Shown piece by piece: positions 1-40,043 of a DNA stretch of 64,000 nucleotides. Origin of the DNA: Notolepis coatsorum (taxonomy: Eukaryota > Chordata > Actinopteri > Aulopiformes > Paralepididae); NCBI GenBank assembly GCA_963971535.1, contig OZ020599.1, positions 97,633,120 to 97,697,119 of the forward strand, in the 5' to 3' direction. The position numbers and the translations under genes are program-made. How positions within the stretch are numbered: the stretch's first letter is position 1; each line of letters starts with the position of its first letter. The notes under the pieces are model-generated. The model worked only from the letters and a program-made list of their open reading frames with translations. It made no database searches and was not told where the DNA came from.

Positions 1-35
1 CCATCGAGTATATCTCCTGGTATATACATCCCAGT

Positions 36-292
36 GGATCAGGAGGTAGAGCAGTCGTCTGGTAATCTGGAGGTTCCCGGTTCGATTCCCGCTCCTCCCT
101 GGGCAGCGTGTCGAAGTGTCCTTGAGCAAGACACTTAACCCCTAATTGCTCCTGATGAACAGGTTGGCACCTTGCATCGTTGCCTCCGTCGTCGGTGTGT
201 GAATGTGTGAGTGAATGGGTAAAATGTGAGGAACAAATTGTAAAACACTTTGGATAAAAGCGCTATATAAATACGGCATTTACCATTTTTAT
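36..292 (+). mobile_element. tRNA-derived SINE (family A)
   Basis: A-box-like GTAGAGCAGTCGTCTGG and B-box GGTTCGATTCC spaced as in a tRNA, followed by a body ending in GGATAAAAGCGCTATATAAA. Copies at 16314-16415 and, minus strand, 34809-34883 share the head. Confidence 0.7.
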
Positions 293-28306
<28,014 letters not shown>

Positions 28307-28713
28307 GGAGGAGGCGGCGGAAAGAAGAAAAAAGAGGATCTATTTGTTTCCCCCCCTGTCATCTGGAAGAAACCACCCTTCTGTCTTTTATTTTCCACTC
28401 TGTCATTCCTCCATCTATCCATCCATCCCTTCTTCCGCACCAGAGGGAAGTGTCACGAGTGCTCAGGACCAATGTTATGCAGTGAAAAACATGTCGGCAT
28501 CGGACAAGTAACCCCCCCCCCCCCCCCCCTCGGCAGAAGATATTTGAAGTTCTCTGTGATGAGAACGCGTGTGTGTGGGGGCATGAGCCTATTTGATTTT
28601 TAGACTCAAATGCATTTGCACAACGATAATCAATCAACATTGAGTTTACCATAAACAAAAGTCTGGATTATTGAATAGATGATGGATTTTATATGGGGGG
28701 GGGGGGGGGGGTG

Positions 28714-29073
28714 TATGGTTGCACGATACACCGATACTAGATGAGTATCGTGATACCCAGCTGTTAAAAACAGTCCAACATTCCATTTTATTAGTATCGA
28801 TACTTTTAGAATAATAGCCTGATTCTGTATTATCTATGAGTTGAGTGGATGCTTGACCGGAAGGGGGGGTGGGGGGAGTGCACGCTTTGCGTAGTGGGCA
28901 TATCGGCACTGTTTATAAAAATTTGTCAATGTTCTGTCATCTAATATTATATTCCATTACATCCTGATATTTTAGGTTTTTGCCATGGTATCGTTTTAGA
29001 ACAGGTATCGCGATACTTAGGCTGGTATTGGTATCAATTCAAAGTAAACTTGTTGGTATCGTGACAACACTAG
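28714..29073. mobile_element. hAT-like MITE
   Basis: Ends TATGGTTGCACGATAC and the reverse complement of GGTATCGTGACAACACTA, with internal GTATCG repeats. About 360 bp, no frame. Confidence 0.55.
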
Positions 29074-29317
29074 GGGCGGGCCGGTTCAGTTATTTAACTG
29101 AGATCTGTAATTCCTCACAAGATGACACTGGAAACCCATGCATTAGTTATGAGCATTTACTGTAATAATCATCCATAATACTGTATTAGGAATATTTTCA
29201 CTGTGAATTTAATACCTCATTCAAAGTTAAGGGAGGAGTTTAGATGTTTGGACATTACGTGGGATCAAATACTTGGCTCGTAGTTTTGTTGATGCAATAC
29301 CATTGACTAGGCCATAA

Positions 29318-29629
29318 TTTGCCGATATAGTCGACTAATAGTGTCTCCCCCCCCCCCCTGATTTTATCATTCCATTTGGGCTGTGGGGGGTACTTAATGT
29401 CTGAAGGAGTCGACTGAAGGCTTCTTGTCGCCTGCGAAAGCATGCAATTGGTCCACTGATGGATACATCTTGATATTTGTCTCTTGGTTTTGGAAAGAAT
29501 GATAAAAAAATATATATATTATTATTATTATAATATATATTTTTTGCATTAGACTAAGAGGTTGACAGTCGACTACGGCTCCTTTCGATCGATTAGTCGA
29601 CTATTCGACTAGTCGGGGTCAGCCCTACT
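29318..29629. mobile_element. hAT-like MITE
   Basis: CCGATATAGTCGACTAATAG on the left, ATTAGTCGACTATTCGAC and CGGGGTCAGCCCTAC on the right, the common fish TAGGGCTG...TCGAC type of terminus. Confidence 0.5.
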
Positions 29630-29994
29630 AGCCACGTGGTTCTCGGTCCTCTCCTCTACATCTGTATGGACATTCCTATTCTCATACTTCCTCAGTTGGT
29701 TTGATGCGATGATTTTAAATTTCTAATGTATTGAATAAGAGTTTGATTTTACAATTTTAGAACCTCCAACAACGGATGACCTTGTTATTAAGATATAAAT
29801 ACACACATAGATAATATAAGTGCGAGGTTTAGGCTCGGCACTATACTACTGTATGTATAGCAACTGCTTCTAATACTACATGTTTTTGTAGCAAGTTCCA
29901 AGATGTCGTGATCGGTTTTGTTGATTGTTTCATTTTGCAAACTTGTAATATTGGCCTTGGCCTTTGTTTTTGAATTGGGGGTAGGTTGTTCTAT

Positions 29995-30150
29995 AAGCCA
30001 ATGGACCTGTCTCAAACCCTGCCCCTTTTCTTGATCCTCCAATCACAACTGTCGCTTACCTCGGACAAACTTGGTTTGTCCGAGGTAAGCGACAGTTGTG
30101 ATTGGAGGATCAAGAAAAGAGGGCAGGGTTTGAGACAGGTCCATTGGCTT
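29995..30150. repeat. Near-perfect 156-bp palindrome
   Basis: Two ~76-nt arms meet at about 30072 (AACTTGGTT centre), differing by one indel in CCCCTTTT/CCCTCTTTT. A diverged, shorter version is at 47433-47542. Confidence 0.93.
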
Positions 30151-30352
30151 CAAACCTATCCTTTTCGCTTGTTTATGTGTAAACATTCGAAGTAAAGAAT
30201 TCATTCGTTCATTCAAATGCCTGTTTGTAGTCTTCTGACTTAAAGGGATAGTTCAGATTCTTTTTGGGAGCCCTAGCCTTATTTCTTCTTTACCAATGAT
30301 GTTGATCAGTAAGAGTCCTTTCTCTTTCTCACATGCTGTTCTTCACACAAGC

Positions 30353-32190
30353 TCCAGCTACTGCAGGTGAAGTCTACTCCCCCCAGTGTACAGATCCAGC
30401 TACTGCAGTTGAAGTCTACTCCCCCCAGTGTACAGATCCAGCTACTGCAGTTGAACTCTACTCCCCCCAGTGTACAGATCCAGCTACTGCAGGTGAAGTC
30501 TACTCCCCCCAGTGTACAGATCCAGCTACTGCAGTTGAACTCTACTCCCCCCAGTGTACAGATCCAGCTACTGCAGGTGAAGTCTACTCCCCCCAGTGTA
30601 CAGATCCAGCTACTGCAGTTGAACTCTACTCCCCCCAGTGTACAGATCCAGCTACTGCAGTTGAAGTCTACTCCCCCCAGTGTACAGATCCAGCTACTGC
30701 AGTTGAACTCTACTCCCCCCAGTGTACAGATCCAGCTACTGCAGTTGAACTCTACTCCCCCCAGTGTACAGATCCAGCTACTGCAGTTGAAGTCTACTCC
30801 CCCCAGTGTACAGATCCAGCTACTGCAGTTGAACTCTACTCCCCCCAGTGTACAGATCCAGCTACTGCAGGTGAAGTCTACTCCCCCAGTGTACAGATCC
30901 AGCTACTGCAGTTGAACTCTACTCCCCCCAGTGTACAGATCCAGCTACTGCAGTTGAAGTCTACTCCCCCCAGTGTACAGATCCAGCTACTGCAGTTGAA
31001 CTCTACTCCCCCCAGTGTACAGATCCAGCTACTGCAGGTGAAGTCTACTCCCCCAGTGTACAGATCCAGCTACTGCAGTTGAACTCTACTCCCCCCAGTG
31101 TACAGATCCAGCTACTGCAGGTGAAGTCTACTCCCCCAGTGTACAGATCCAGCTACTGCAGTTGAACTCTACTCCCCCCAGTGTACAGATCCAGCTACTG
31201 CAGGTGAAGTCTACTCCCCCAGTGTACAGCTCCAGCTACTGCAGGTGAAGTCTACTCCCCCCAGTGTACAGATCCAGCTACTGCAGTTGAACTCTACTCC
31301 CCCCAGTGTACAGATCCAGCTACTGCAGTTGAAGTCTACTCCCCCCAGTGTACAGATCCAGCTACTGCAGTTGAACTCTACTCCCCCCAGTGTACAGATC
31401 CAGCTACTGCAGGTGAAGTCTACTCCCCCAGTGTACAGCTCCAGCTACTGCAGGTGAAGTCTACTCCCCCCAGTGTACAGATCCAGCTACTGCAGTTGAA
31501 CTATACTCCCCCCAGTGTACAGATCCAGCTACTGCAGTTGAAGTCTACTCCCCCAGTGTACAGATCCAGCTACTGCAGTTGAAGTCTACTCCCCCAGTGT
31601 ACAGCTCCAGCTACTGCAGGTGAAGTCTACTCCCCCAGTGTACAGCTCCAGCTACTGCAGGTGAAGTCTACTCCCCCAGTGTACAGATCCAGCTACTGCA
31701 GGTGAAGTCTACTCCCCCCAGTGTACAGCTCCAGCTACTGCAGGTGAAGTCTACTCCCCCAGTGTACAGCTCCAGCTACTGCAGGTGAAGTCTACTCCCC
31801 CAGTGTACAGCTCCAGCTACTGCAGTTGAAGTCTACTCCCCCAGTGTACAGCTCCAGCTACTGCAGTTGAAGTCTACTCCCCCCAGTGTACAGCTTCAGC
31901 TACTGCAGGTTAAGTCTACTCCCCCCAGTGTACAGCTCCAGCTACTGCAGGTGAAGTCTACTCCCCCCAGTGTACAGCTCCAGCTACTGCAGTTGAAGTC
32001 TACTCCCCCCAGTGTACAGCTCCAGCTACTGCAGGTGAAGTCTACTCCCCCCAGTGTACAGCTCCAGCTACTGCAGTTGAAGTCTACTCCCCCCAGTGTA
32101 CAGATCCAGCTACTGCAGGTGAAGTCTACTCCCCCCAGTGTACAGCTCCAGCTACTGCAGGTGAAGTCTACTCCCCCAGTGTACAGATCG
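30353..32190 (+). repeat. 42-bp minisatellite
   Basis: About 44 units of AGCTACTGCAGKTGAAGTCT + ACTCCCCCCAGTGTACAGATCC. GATCC units dominate the left part and GCTCC units the right. Missing-C units shift the frame, so frames over it are artefacts. Confidence 0.95.
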
Positions 32191-32441
32191 AGCAAACGGG
32201 TCTGTCTACCATTCCACCGTCGGCAAATACGCGGCGCAGATTTTGAGGTTGATTGCTGTTCTGTTATCTGCCAACAGGAGGCGCAAAAAGCCTCACAGAA
32301 TGCCATGATGTCTGATCCCGATTTGCAGCGTTGATGGGATAGCCACAGCGCTTCAGAAATAGGCCTCGAAAGTCATAGCACACGATGAAAAATATTTATA
32401 TCAATTTGACATTCATAACCTGATGATGATAATAATAATAA

Positions 32442-32700
32442 ATGTTATTTATATAGCACCTTTCATACAGAAACTGCAGCTCAAAGTGCTTCACAACAGA
32501 AAAAAGACGGGCATAAAATTAGCACATAGTGCAGACATGTAAAATCAGTTTTTCACATTAGGATCCAACAGGCCAACTTGTTTATGGTTTGATTCAGTTT
32601 TATATAGACAATAATAAAGAGTCAAATAAAATAGACAGAGTAAAATAGTGCAGTGCAATAAAATAGTAGAATAGAATAGACATAAAGTGCAGACACAGTT
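32442..32700 (-). mobile_element. SINE-like repeat (family C)
   Basis: ATTTATATAGCACCTTTCAT ... AAAGTGCTTCACAAC and the GTGCAGTGCAATAAAATAG body, as at 1747, 2037 and 11419. Confidence 0.65.
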
Positions 32701-32701
32701 G

Positions 32702-33140
32702 GCTCATAGCTATCGTGGTAGCCACGATAGCTATGAGCTAACTAACGTTACAAGCTCAAACACCTTATAACTACTACTATTGTCGTGTCCATAAGTTCCC
32801 TGGCAGAATACTTGTGAGGACAAAGGTATACAAAGAGGAGAACCATTTTAAATCGGGTATTCATGCCGGCTAACAAGCTAGACGTCGCGGTATGTTGTTA
32901 GCACAATAGCTACCAAGCTAAGCTACGTTAGCTTCTAACGTTGTATACACAATATGTACAACGACACAATGATCAAACACCTTATAACTACTACTATTGT
33001 CGTGTCCATAAGTTCCCTGGCAGAATACTTGTGAGGACAAAGGTATACAAAGAGGAGAGAACCATTTTAAATCGGGTATTCATGCCGGCTAACAAGCTAG
33101 ACGCTGCGGTATGTTGTTAGCACAATAGCTACCAAGCTTC
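32702..33140. repeat. 17-bp perfect hairpin followed by a ~218-bp tandem duplication
   Basis: GCTCATAGCTATCGTGG, a TAG loop and its complement at 32702-32738. Then the block starting TCAAACACCTTATAACTACT at 32754 is repeated at about 32972 with few changes. Confidence 0.85.
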
Positions 33141-33566
33141 TAACGTATACACAATATTACAAATATGGTAACGTGGTTGTGGCTTTTACAAATAGTAGTT
33201 AGCTTTAGAGATGGATGGCTATGATCACGGAGCAATAGTGTTAGGTGAAACGGATACATTTTCATTCATCACTCCTCGGCTAGTAGTAGCAAGGCTCTCT
33301 GCCTGCCACTAGCTGTGTGTGACTCTCAGAGCCCCTCGCTGCCCTGCACCTGACGTGACGTCAGCATTAAGATGACACACGCACGTTATTGATCCATGGA
33401 TTAAAATATACATGTGCGTGGAGCTTGTGGTTTGGTCAACAAAATGTTTGATTAAAAACGCTAAAACTGGGTCAATTTCGATAATTTTTTTTCCCCTCTT
33501 CATGAAAGTGCGTTGGCCTAGTCACATTGTTTATTGAACAAATACAACCTGCAAGTTGGCCGTTAA

Positions 33567-34471
33567 CACTTTGAGCGCCACTCACGGCTAATCTCGGGTT
33601 TACGATTGTGACGTTGAAAGCCACGTCACGGCTTTTCTCTGGATTTTCTTTAATTAGCGATCTGAAATCATATTGCATCACGCGAGCCTACCGTTGGAGA
33701 TCCAGGGGCCGCCGGCGATCAGATGTGAAAAAAGCGCCCCCTATCGTCTCCCAGATGGTAAATCACCCTTTTGATGGGGGAAAAAAATATTCCAGTCCAC
33801 ATTTTCCAGTCCACTGATGCAGCCGGAGTTACCAGAGTTCATTCTGGAGCCTCTGAGCCGCGGCGAGCATGGGTTATACTGTACACACGTTGGATCAATA
33901 TACTTATCGATTTTTTCGAATGGTGATCAGGAATTGGAATATACCATTTGGATACCATCTGATGTCAGGTAAGGAATCTATGTTATCAGTGTTAGGATAA
34001 TCAGACTCGTTTTCGTGGAGATATAAGCGTTTCCACTATATGTGATATGGCTGTTTCACTGTAAAAGCCATGAGGAAATAATAGCAGCGATTATCAGCGC
34101 ACGGCACGAGCGTGCGTGCGCACACATATACTATCGACCATCTAGCGTTTATTTGAAAACGATTCATAAATATACCGACAAATGATAACATTCTGGAATA
34201 TTCCAGTAAAAGGCGATTATCAGATAATGTGTTGTTTTTTCTTCGAAACCGAGTTGGTTTTCAAAATGCTATAAAAAGGAAATGAAGCGATAAAAACACA
34301 ATCTGCTTTGCCAATGTTGACTGGAAAATGATTCTTTGATAAGCGATGGGCAGATTAGACACATAGCATAATTTAAAACATAGATTAGGCGAGGCGATAT
34401 TAACGTTAAATGAGCCGTGGACCGTGGCATCAACGGGGTAAAAAGGAAAACACGGCCTGGCACTGAAAGTG
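33567..34471 (+). mobile_element. TTAA-type element, copy 3 (905 bp)
   Basis: Left TTAA at 33563-33566, ends CACTTTGAGCGCC and reverse complement CACTTTCAGTGCC; right flank TGAA rather than TTAA. An ATG frame of 33 codons plus 1 base (33869-33968) ends at donor GTAAGG. Confidence 0.6.
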
Positions 34472-34808
34472 TGAAGCTTGAATCTTATTGGCACATTTCT
34501 TATTTTTATTTTTTTAATGTTGTCAAGGGAAGCCAAAGTCGAGTTGGCTTCAATCAATCAAATGCTACCCGGAGAGGCACGTACATGCCTGAAAGGTATA
34601 GAGAGGGGGCGCAGTTTCGCTCGCTTGGTTCATTTCTCCAGGAAGGGAGATAGATTCAGCCAACCACGCACTCTAATTGGAAAATTATTATAACACAGAG
34701 ATGAAAAATAATGATTTTCTTATTTGTTTATTTTATATATTTTTTTACTAGTCACATTTTTGGGGAAGCTTGGCTTCCGTTGGCTTTCATGAATAGTCGC
34801 CACTGCTT

Positions 34809-34883
34809 TGACACGCTGCCAGGAAGAGCTGGAATCTAACCGGGAACCTTCCCATACCTGATGGCTGCTCTACCTCCTGAGCC
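34809..34883 (-). mobile_element. tRNA-derived SINE head (family A), fragment
   Basis: Reverse of GGCTCAGGAGGTAGAGCAGC ... GGTTCCCGGTTAGATTCC. Only the tRNA-like part is present. Confidence 0.65.
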
Positions 34884-36029
34884 TTAGTAAGCTCAGTAAA
34901 TAATCACCAAGAATGTTTCTCCAACATTACTAGACATCATCCCAAGATTCATGCCAGACAACTACACCCTGTAACGACGTCCAATGCCTCCATGACTGGA
35001 ATAGGTAACTGGTAATATAGTCTAATCTTCATTCGAGGAAACGGCGCGGATCAGAGATGAAACAGCTCATTCATTGTGAAGACTATTGCCTATTCAACCC
35101 ATTCAAGCAAGCAAGCAAGCAAGTGCCAAAATTAAGCTGTCTACAGCTGATTCTTTTAGAAAGCGAGGGGAGAGGAGAGGGAAGAGCATGATGAGGGAGA
35201 GACGTAGCCACTGAAGGGTGCAGAGAATGACCGCTGTCTCATCCCCTCCCGACTCATACTACAAGTCAGCAGGAAGGGTACAACTCTTACAGCTGAGTAA
35301 CAATGTTCATCAAATAGTGCTGAAACGTGGGTGCTGCAGTGTTGACTGCATAGTAGTAAAGACATATTTACTACTCATATTTACTACTCACTGCGACAAT
35401 ACAGAAGGTTAACCCTTTCACTGCCACACAACAAAGGGTTAACCTTTCACTACCAGACTACAGACGGTTAACCGTCTGCAGTCTGGTAGTGAAAGGGTTA
35501 ACCTTCTGTAGTGTGGTAGTGAAAGGGTTAATATGTATGATAATTAAAGACTTCATGGCTTCAGATAGAAGTTTACCTGAATACATTGCTATTATTATTA
35601 GGGCATGCCACCTGGCGTACATTTGCATTCCACTGAGCGCAACTTTCTTGTTTAATCTATTACTGTCTATCTATTGCTTCTCATAGGGAAGTCTGTGACA
35701 TCAAATGTTTGTTTTATAAAGGACACACATATCTTACTAACATGGGAGAGTAAATGATCCGTTTGGTAATTTTACTATATCCACAATGGACCTTGAAGCC
35801 GTGTACTCCGATAAAAACGTACCCTTTCATAGCAGACAAAACAGACATAACAAAATGCAAATATTGTTTTTTAAGCCGAGTCCTGCATATACGCAAAAAT
35901 AGGCTATCTCATTGTTACTTACTGTAAACTGTTTTAGAACTCTAGCTAGCTACATAGATAGTAAAGTAAAGCATTTCAGCAAAGCAATGCTTTGGCTATC
36001 AATCACAGATAGTGGAACATAGCGTTTCT
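34884..36029. other. Intergenic, with a small inverted array
   Basis: (CAAG)n at 35105-35123. At 35403-35531 the 11990-type unit appears in inverted pairs (CTTTCACTACCAGACTACAG / CTGCAGTCTGGTAGTGAAAG). No gene seen elsewhere. Confidence 0.5.
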
Positions 36030-36467
36030 CAGCGACTACAGGCCAGTCGCTCTGACGTCACACGTCATGAAGACGTTTGAGAGACTGGTCCTGCAACACC
36101 TCAAGCCCCTGCAGTTTGCATACCAGGCAAACATCGGGGTGGAGGACGCCATCATCTACATCAGGGGTCAGCAACCTTTTTGACATGGAGTGCCTGTTTG
36201 AAATATAGTTGTAACTAGTGTGCCTCAACAATATTCCATGCATCGTAATTTTTTTTCCTCATAATCAGGTATTTTTAATGATAATTTTTACATTATTACA
36301 TTATTATTGTTATTGTTATTATTAACAATATTATTATGATGGTTGTATCCACCCTAAATCTGAGTTGGGGGGGGGGGTGCAATGCAGACAAACAGCTGCA
36401 TACAGTGCAACCATTTCACTCACATTTGCCCATTCATTTTTGGACACATCACACACCATCGGTGTGT

Positions 36468-37232
36468 GTACTGTACGCGTGTAGCTTTATGCCAAGCAAG
36501 CAGTGCAAAAATTTACCGTAGTGGCGTGCAGTAATGCGCCTTTCATTTTCCGCCGCCCAGCGCCCAGGTCGCGCGGAAATAGGCTGTCTATTGCCATTCT
36601 CTTTGACAAACTCTAACCTTAACCAGCTCCTTAACAACGCCTAAACTTAACCGTTCTAACCTTAACCAACTCCGAAACAATGCCTAACCTTAACCTTAAC
36701 CTTAACCATGCCTAACCTTAACCATAGAAATTATATTGCCATTCTCTTTGACAAACTCTAACCTTAACCAGCTCCTTAACAGCGCCTAAACTTAACCGTT
36801 CTAACCTTAACCAACTCCGAAACAATGCCTAACCTTAACCTTAACCATGCCTAACCTTAACCGGCGAAAGAATACACGTTAAAAAAAAATCACGTTAAAA
36901 AATATTTTCGATGGGATTCGAACTCGCCAGCAAACGAGCCATAGGATCCACAGCCATGTGGCCTTGCCAATTGAGCTATTGCTAGATACTGAATAAGGGG
37001 CGGTGACTTATATATATTGAGCTCCGCTCGAGGCGGGATCTCATGCGCATGCGCGGGCACCTCGCGCGAGCACGCCGGCGCACGCACGCACCTGAGCGAG
37101 CACGCCGCCGCCGGTGCACGCACGGTAGCATTTGTCTGAAAAGAAGGGCGCTTTACCGCACTGGCGTGCGGTGACGAATGCGGAAGCATTTTTGCACTGC
37201 TTGCTTGGCATAAAGCTACAGGCGTACTGTAC
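36468..37232. mobile_element. Inverted-repeat element with tRNA-like segment
   Basis: 45-bp arms (36468-36512, 37188-37232; ATGCCAAGCAAGCAGTGC core). Inside, on the minus strand at about 36902-36990, a tRNA-like stretch has TAGCTCAATTGGCAAGG (A box) and GAGTTCGAATCCC (B box), but no acceptor stem that pairs, so not a functional tRNA. Confidence 0.55.
36593..36865 (+). repeat. Two-copy tandem repeat rich in CTAACCTTAACC
   Basis: A ~135-bp unit starting TTGCCATTCTCTTTGACAAA occurs twice; it carries runs of CCTTAA. Not the vertebrate telomere repeat. Confidence 0.85.
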
Positions 37233-37538
37233 GTGTGCTGTCATAGCTCCACCTACAGGCCTAATGGAGAACACCAGTATGTGAATGTGAGGTATATCGT
37301 GTAAATAAGTTTTGATTGATCGCAAGACTACACTGTAAAAAAAATTATAATAAGTTACCAGAACTTAAAAATATTGAGTTCAGTTACTGTGCAGTAAGGT
37401 TTTCAGTTTTCAATCCATAATAAGTTAACAGAAAAATAAGTACACAACCACATTATTTCAACCTAATAAAACTATGTTTATTGTCATTGTTTTAAGAACA
37501 CACGTTGACTTGGTAATACTCACATTTTGAGTAAAAAA

Positions 37539-38463
37539 CACTTTAATCGCCGAAAACGCTGAAACACGTCTTTCCCCGCCATGCTCATTTGATATCAATA
37601 TTTCAAAAATCTGTGATCGAAATCATATTTCTCCCCCGGAGACATGAGATGTACTGTTGAGCCCCTCTCAACTCTCCAACGGTTCAAGAGCGCCATCTGG
37701 TGGCCGATCGGCGGATCGCCCAGGGCAGAAACAGGAAGTGGAAGCTGGTGCTCATTTCAATTCGGTCCGATCACTCGCTAATAGTCCCAGGACTCGAGCT
37801 GATCACAACGGATAGCAATCCGTTACCAATAACTCGATAAACAACATGATTTGGACGTATATACTATTATACAACCTGGAAATGGATCGGATATTTCTAT
37901 ATCCCATAATAGAAAAATTTCTGTTCCACGCTCATCTCCCAACGGCGCGAGGAAGCTACGGTGAGTTTCAGCGTTATTTTTTTAACGTCTTCGATACTAA
38001 CTGCTCTAATGATCATATCACCCACACTAGATGAATCATCTAACGTTGACCACGGAATTATAAACGACCCCCCCCCCCCATCCGGTCATCATCAGATCAT
38101 ACGTAGTAACTCCTAGAAGCACGTCCAGTTGACATTTTTTATCTTGCACAGATTCCTACCAAACTATTTTATCATCAATATAATGCATTTGGGGCTATAA
38201 ATCAAGTTCTGGAGAAAGCTGCAGAAAACGATAAAAACATACTTCTACTTTAGACCGTATTTTAGTATGAATATGTGAATGAAAAAGTATAACGTTGCTA
38301 CACCCTGAACAATAGATATAGGACGTTGAATGGGCCATAGTAATGTCAATTTAGCAATACAATTAAAAAAAGTTATAGCCCTGCAAAGAAGGGGAACTTC
38401 TCCATGTTAAATAGGGCTGGTGAGGGATGGTAAATTATGAATTTAACCCCGGCGATCAAAGTG
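37539..38463 (+). mobile_element. TTAA-type element, copy 2 (925 bp)
   Basis: Ends CACTTTAATCGCCG and reverse complement CACTTTGATCGCCGG; flanks are not TTAA here. Homologous along its length to 6079-7030 (for instance GCGCCATCTGGTGGCCGATC and CAAAGAAGGGGAACTTCTCC). The 38-codon ATG frame (37846-37960) has the same length as in copy 1 and ends at donor GTGAGT. Confidence 0.75.
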
Positions 38464-40043
38464 CATGTGCAATGTTCAATGAAATAGAAAAATAAATAAT
38501 ACAATTTGTTAATTAATCCCACTGGTCACAATGGTGACCGTAATAATGTTTTTGTTATAAGGCTCTGCAAATGTTACTGAATGATGTAGCAATGTATTTC
38601 CAGCTAAATTGAAATAATAAACAAATAAAGGGTCTCAATTAAATATGTGGTAGTAAAAAGAACCTGTGGGAGGATTTCAACAAGATAAATGCGACAACAG
38701 TGCAAAATATTTCACTATAATATTTCAAAGCACCAAAAAAATCTTTTAATGCTGCCCCCTGTGCCTATGAAAATGCCCCCGCGTGTCTATGCAGGCACGC
38801 GTGCCTAGGGTTGCCTACCCCTGATCTACATGCTCCACAGAGAGTACACGCACCTGGAGAAGCCGTGCAGCTCAGTGAGGATTATGTTCTTTGATTTCTC
38901 CAGTGCCTTCAACACCATCCAGCCGTCACTGCTAGCGGAGAAGCTCTCTGTGATGCAGCTGGAGCACGGATTGGTGGTTTGGATCAAGGACTACCTCACT
39001 GAGAGACCGCAGTACGTCAGACTAAAGGACAGTCCTGATGTACTGGTGAGCAACACCGGCGCCCCCCAAGGAACTGTGCTGTCACCCTTCCTCTTCACCC
39101 TCTATACCTCAGACTTCTGCCGCAACTCAAGCGGGTGCCACCTGCAGAAGTTCTCTGACGACTCCTCCATCGTAAGCTACATCACCGACGATGATGAGGA
39201 GGAGTACAGAGCTCTGGTGGAGAGCTTTGTGGGGTGGAGCGACAGCAACCACCTCCAACTCAACACCAGTAAGACGTTGGAGCCGGTGGTGGAGTTCTGG
39301 AGGGGCAAGAAGAGCCCCTTCCCCCGATTCCCATCACCATCCGAGGGGAGGAGGTGGAGGTGGTGGAGTCATATAAGTTCCTTGGGGTACAGCTGAACAA
39401 TAAACTGGACTGGTCGGACAACACAGAGGCCCTCTACAGGAAGGGACAGAGCAGGGTGTTCTTCCTGAGGAGACTCGGATCCTTCAACGCGTGCAATAGA
39501 CTGCTGCAGTCATTTTACCAGTCTAGTGGCCAGCGTCCTCTTCTATGCTGTGGCATGCTGGGGGGGCTACATCAACTCGAGGGACACCAACTAACTGAAC
39601 AAGCTGGTGAGGAAGGCTAGCTCCGTGGTGGGAGTTGAGTTGGTCAGACTAGAGGTGATGGCAGAGAGAGGGATGAGAAGAAAGCTGGCTGCTATCCTGG
39701 AGAATCCCTCCCACCCCCTCTACGACGAGCTAGTCAAGATGAGAAGCACGTTCAGCCACAGACTCATACCCCCCCCCCCCCCCCCCCGACACTCAACTAA
39801 CCGCCTCGGGCAGTCCTTCATACCAGCGGCCATCAGGCTCCACAACAGTGGGCAGGGACTGCTGCCAGACATCCAACTAGAACTAATAGGAACCCAAGGA
39901 GGACAATAACACTACCTTATGTGAATACTGCACCTTATGTGAATACTGTGATACTGTGAATTCTGTATATTTCAGTTAGTTAGAGAGTAAATTATAACAC
40001 TACCATATGCATACTGTATATTTCAGTTAAGATAGTAAATTAT

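Larger units (their letters stand above)
36162..38823. mobile_element. hAT-type element with perfect 8-bp target duplication
   Basis: Ends CAGGGGTCAGCAACC and the reverse complement of GGTTGCCTACCCCTG; duplication ATCTACAT at 36154-36161 and 38824-38831. 2662 bp, no transposase. It contains an inverted-repeat element (36468-37232) and TTAA-type copy 2. Confidence 0.88.
36030..40043 (+). mobile_element. Rex1-like LINE, split and frameshifted
   Basis: Before the hAT insertion: [18 protein letters not shown] and LQFAYQANIGVEDAIIYM. After it, from 38832: IMFFDFSSAFNTIQPSLL, NTGAPQGTVLSPFLFTLY and FSDDSSIV, then a frameshift near 39340, SYKFLGVQLNNKLDW, another break near 39530 and a stop at 39594. 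The tail reads NPSHPLYDELVKMRS ... GQSFIPAAIRLHNS. Clearly dead. Its 3' UTR runs to about 40043. Confidence 0.85.

Noticed and set aside
30333-32334. Proline/glutamine-rich repeat proteins
   Set aside because: Frames of the 42-bp minisatellite; units missing one C break any continuous frame.
36593-36865. Interstitial telomere repeat
   Set aside because: The units are CTAACCTTAACC variants, not (TTAGGG)n, and belong to a two-copy local duplication.
36902-36990. Functional tRNA gene on the minus strand
   Set aside because: A and B boxes are present, but the acceptor stem does not pair and the stretch lies within an inverted-repeat element.
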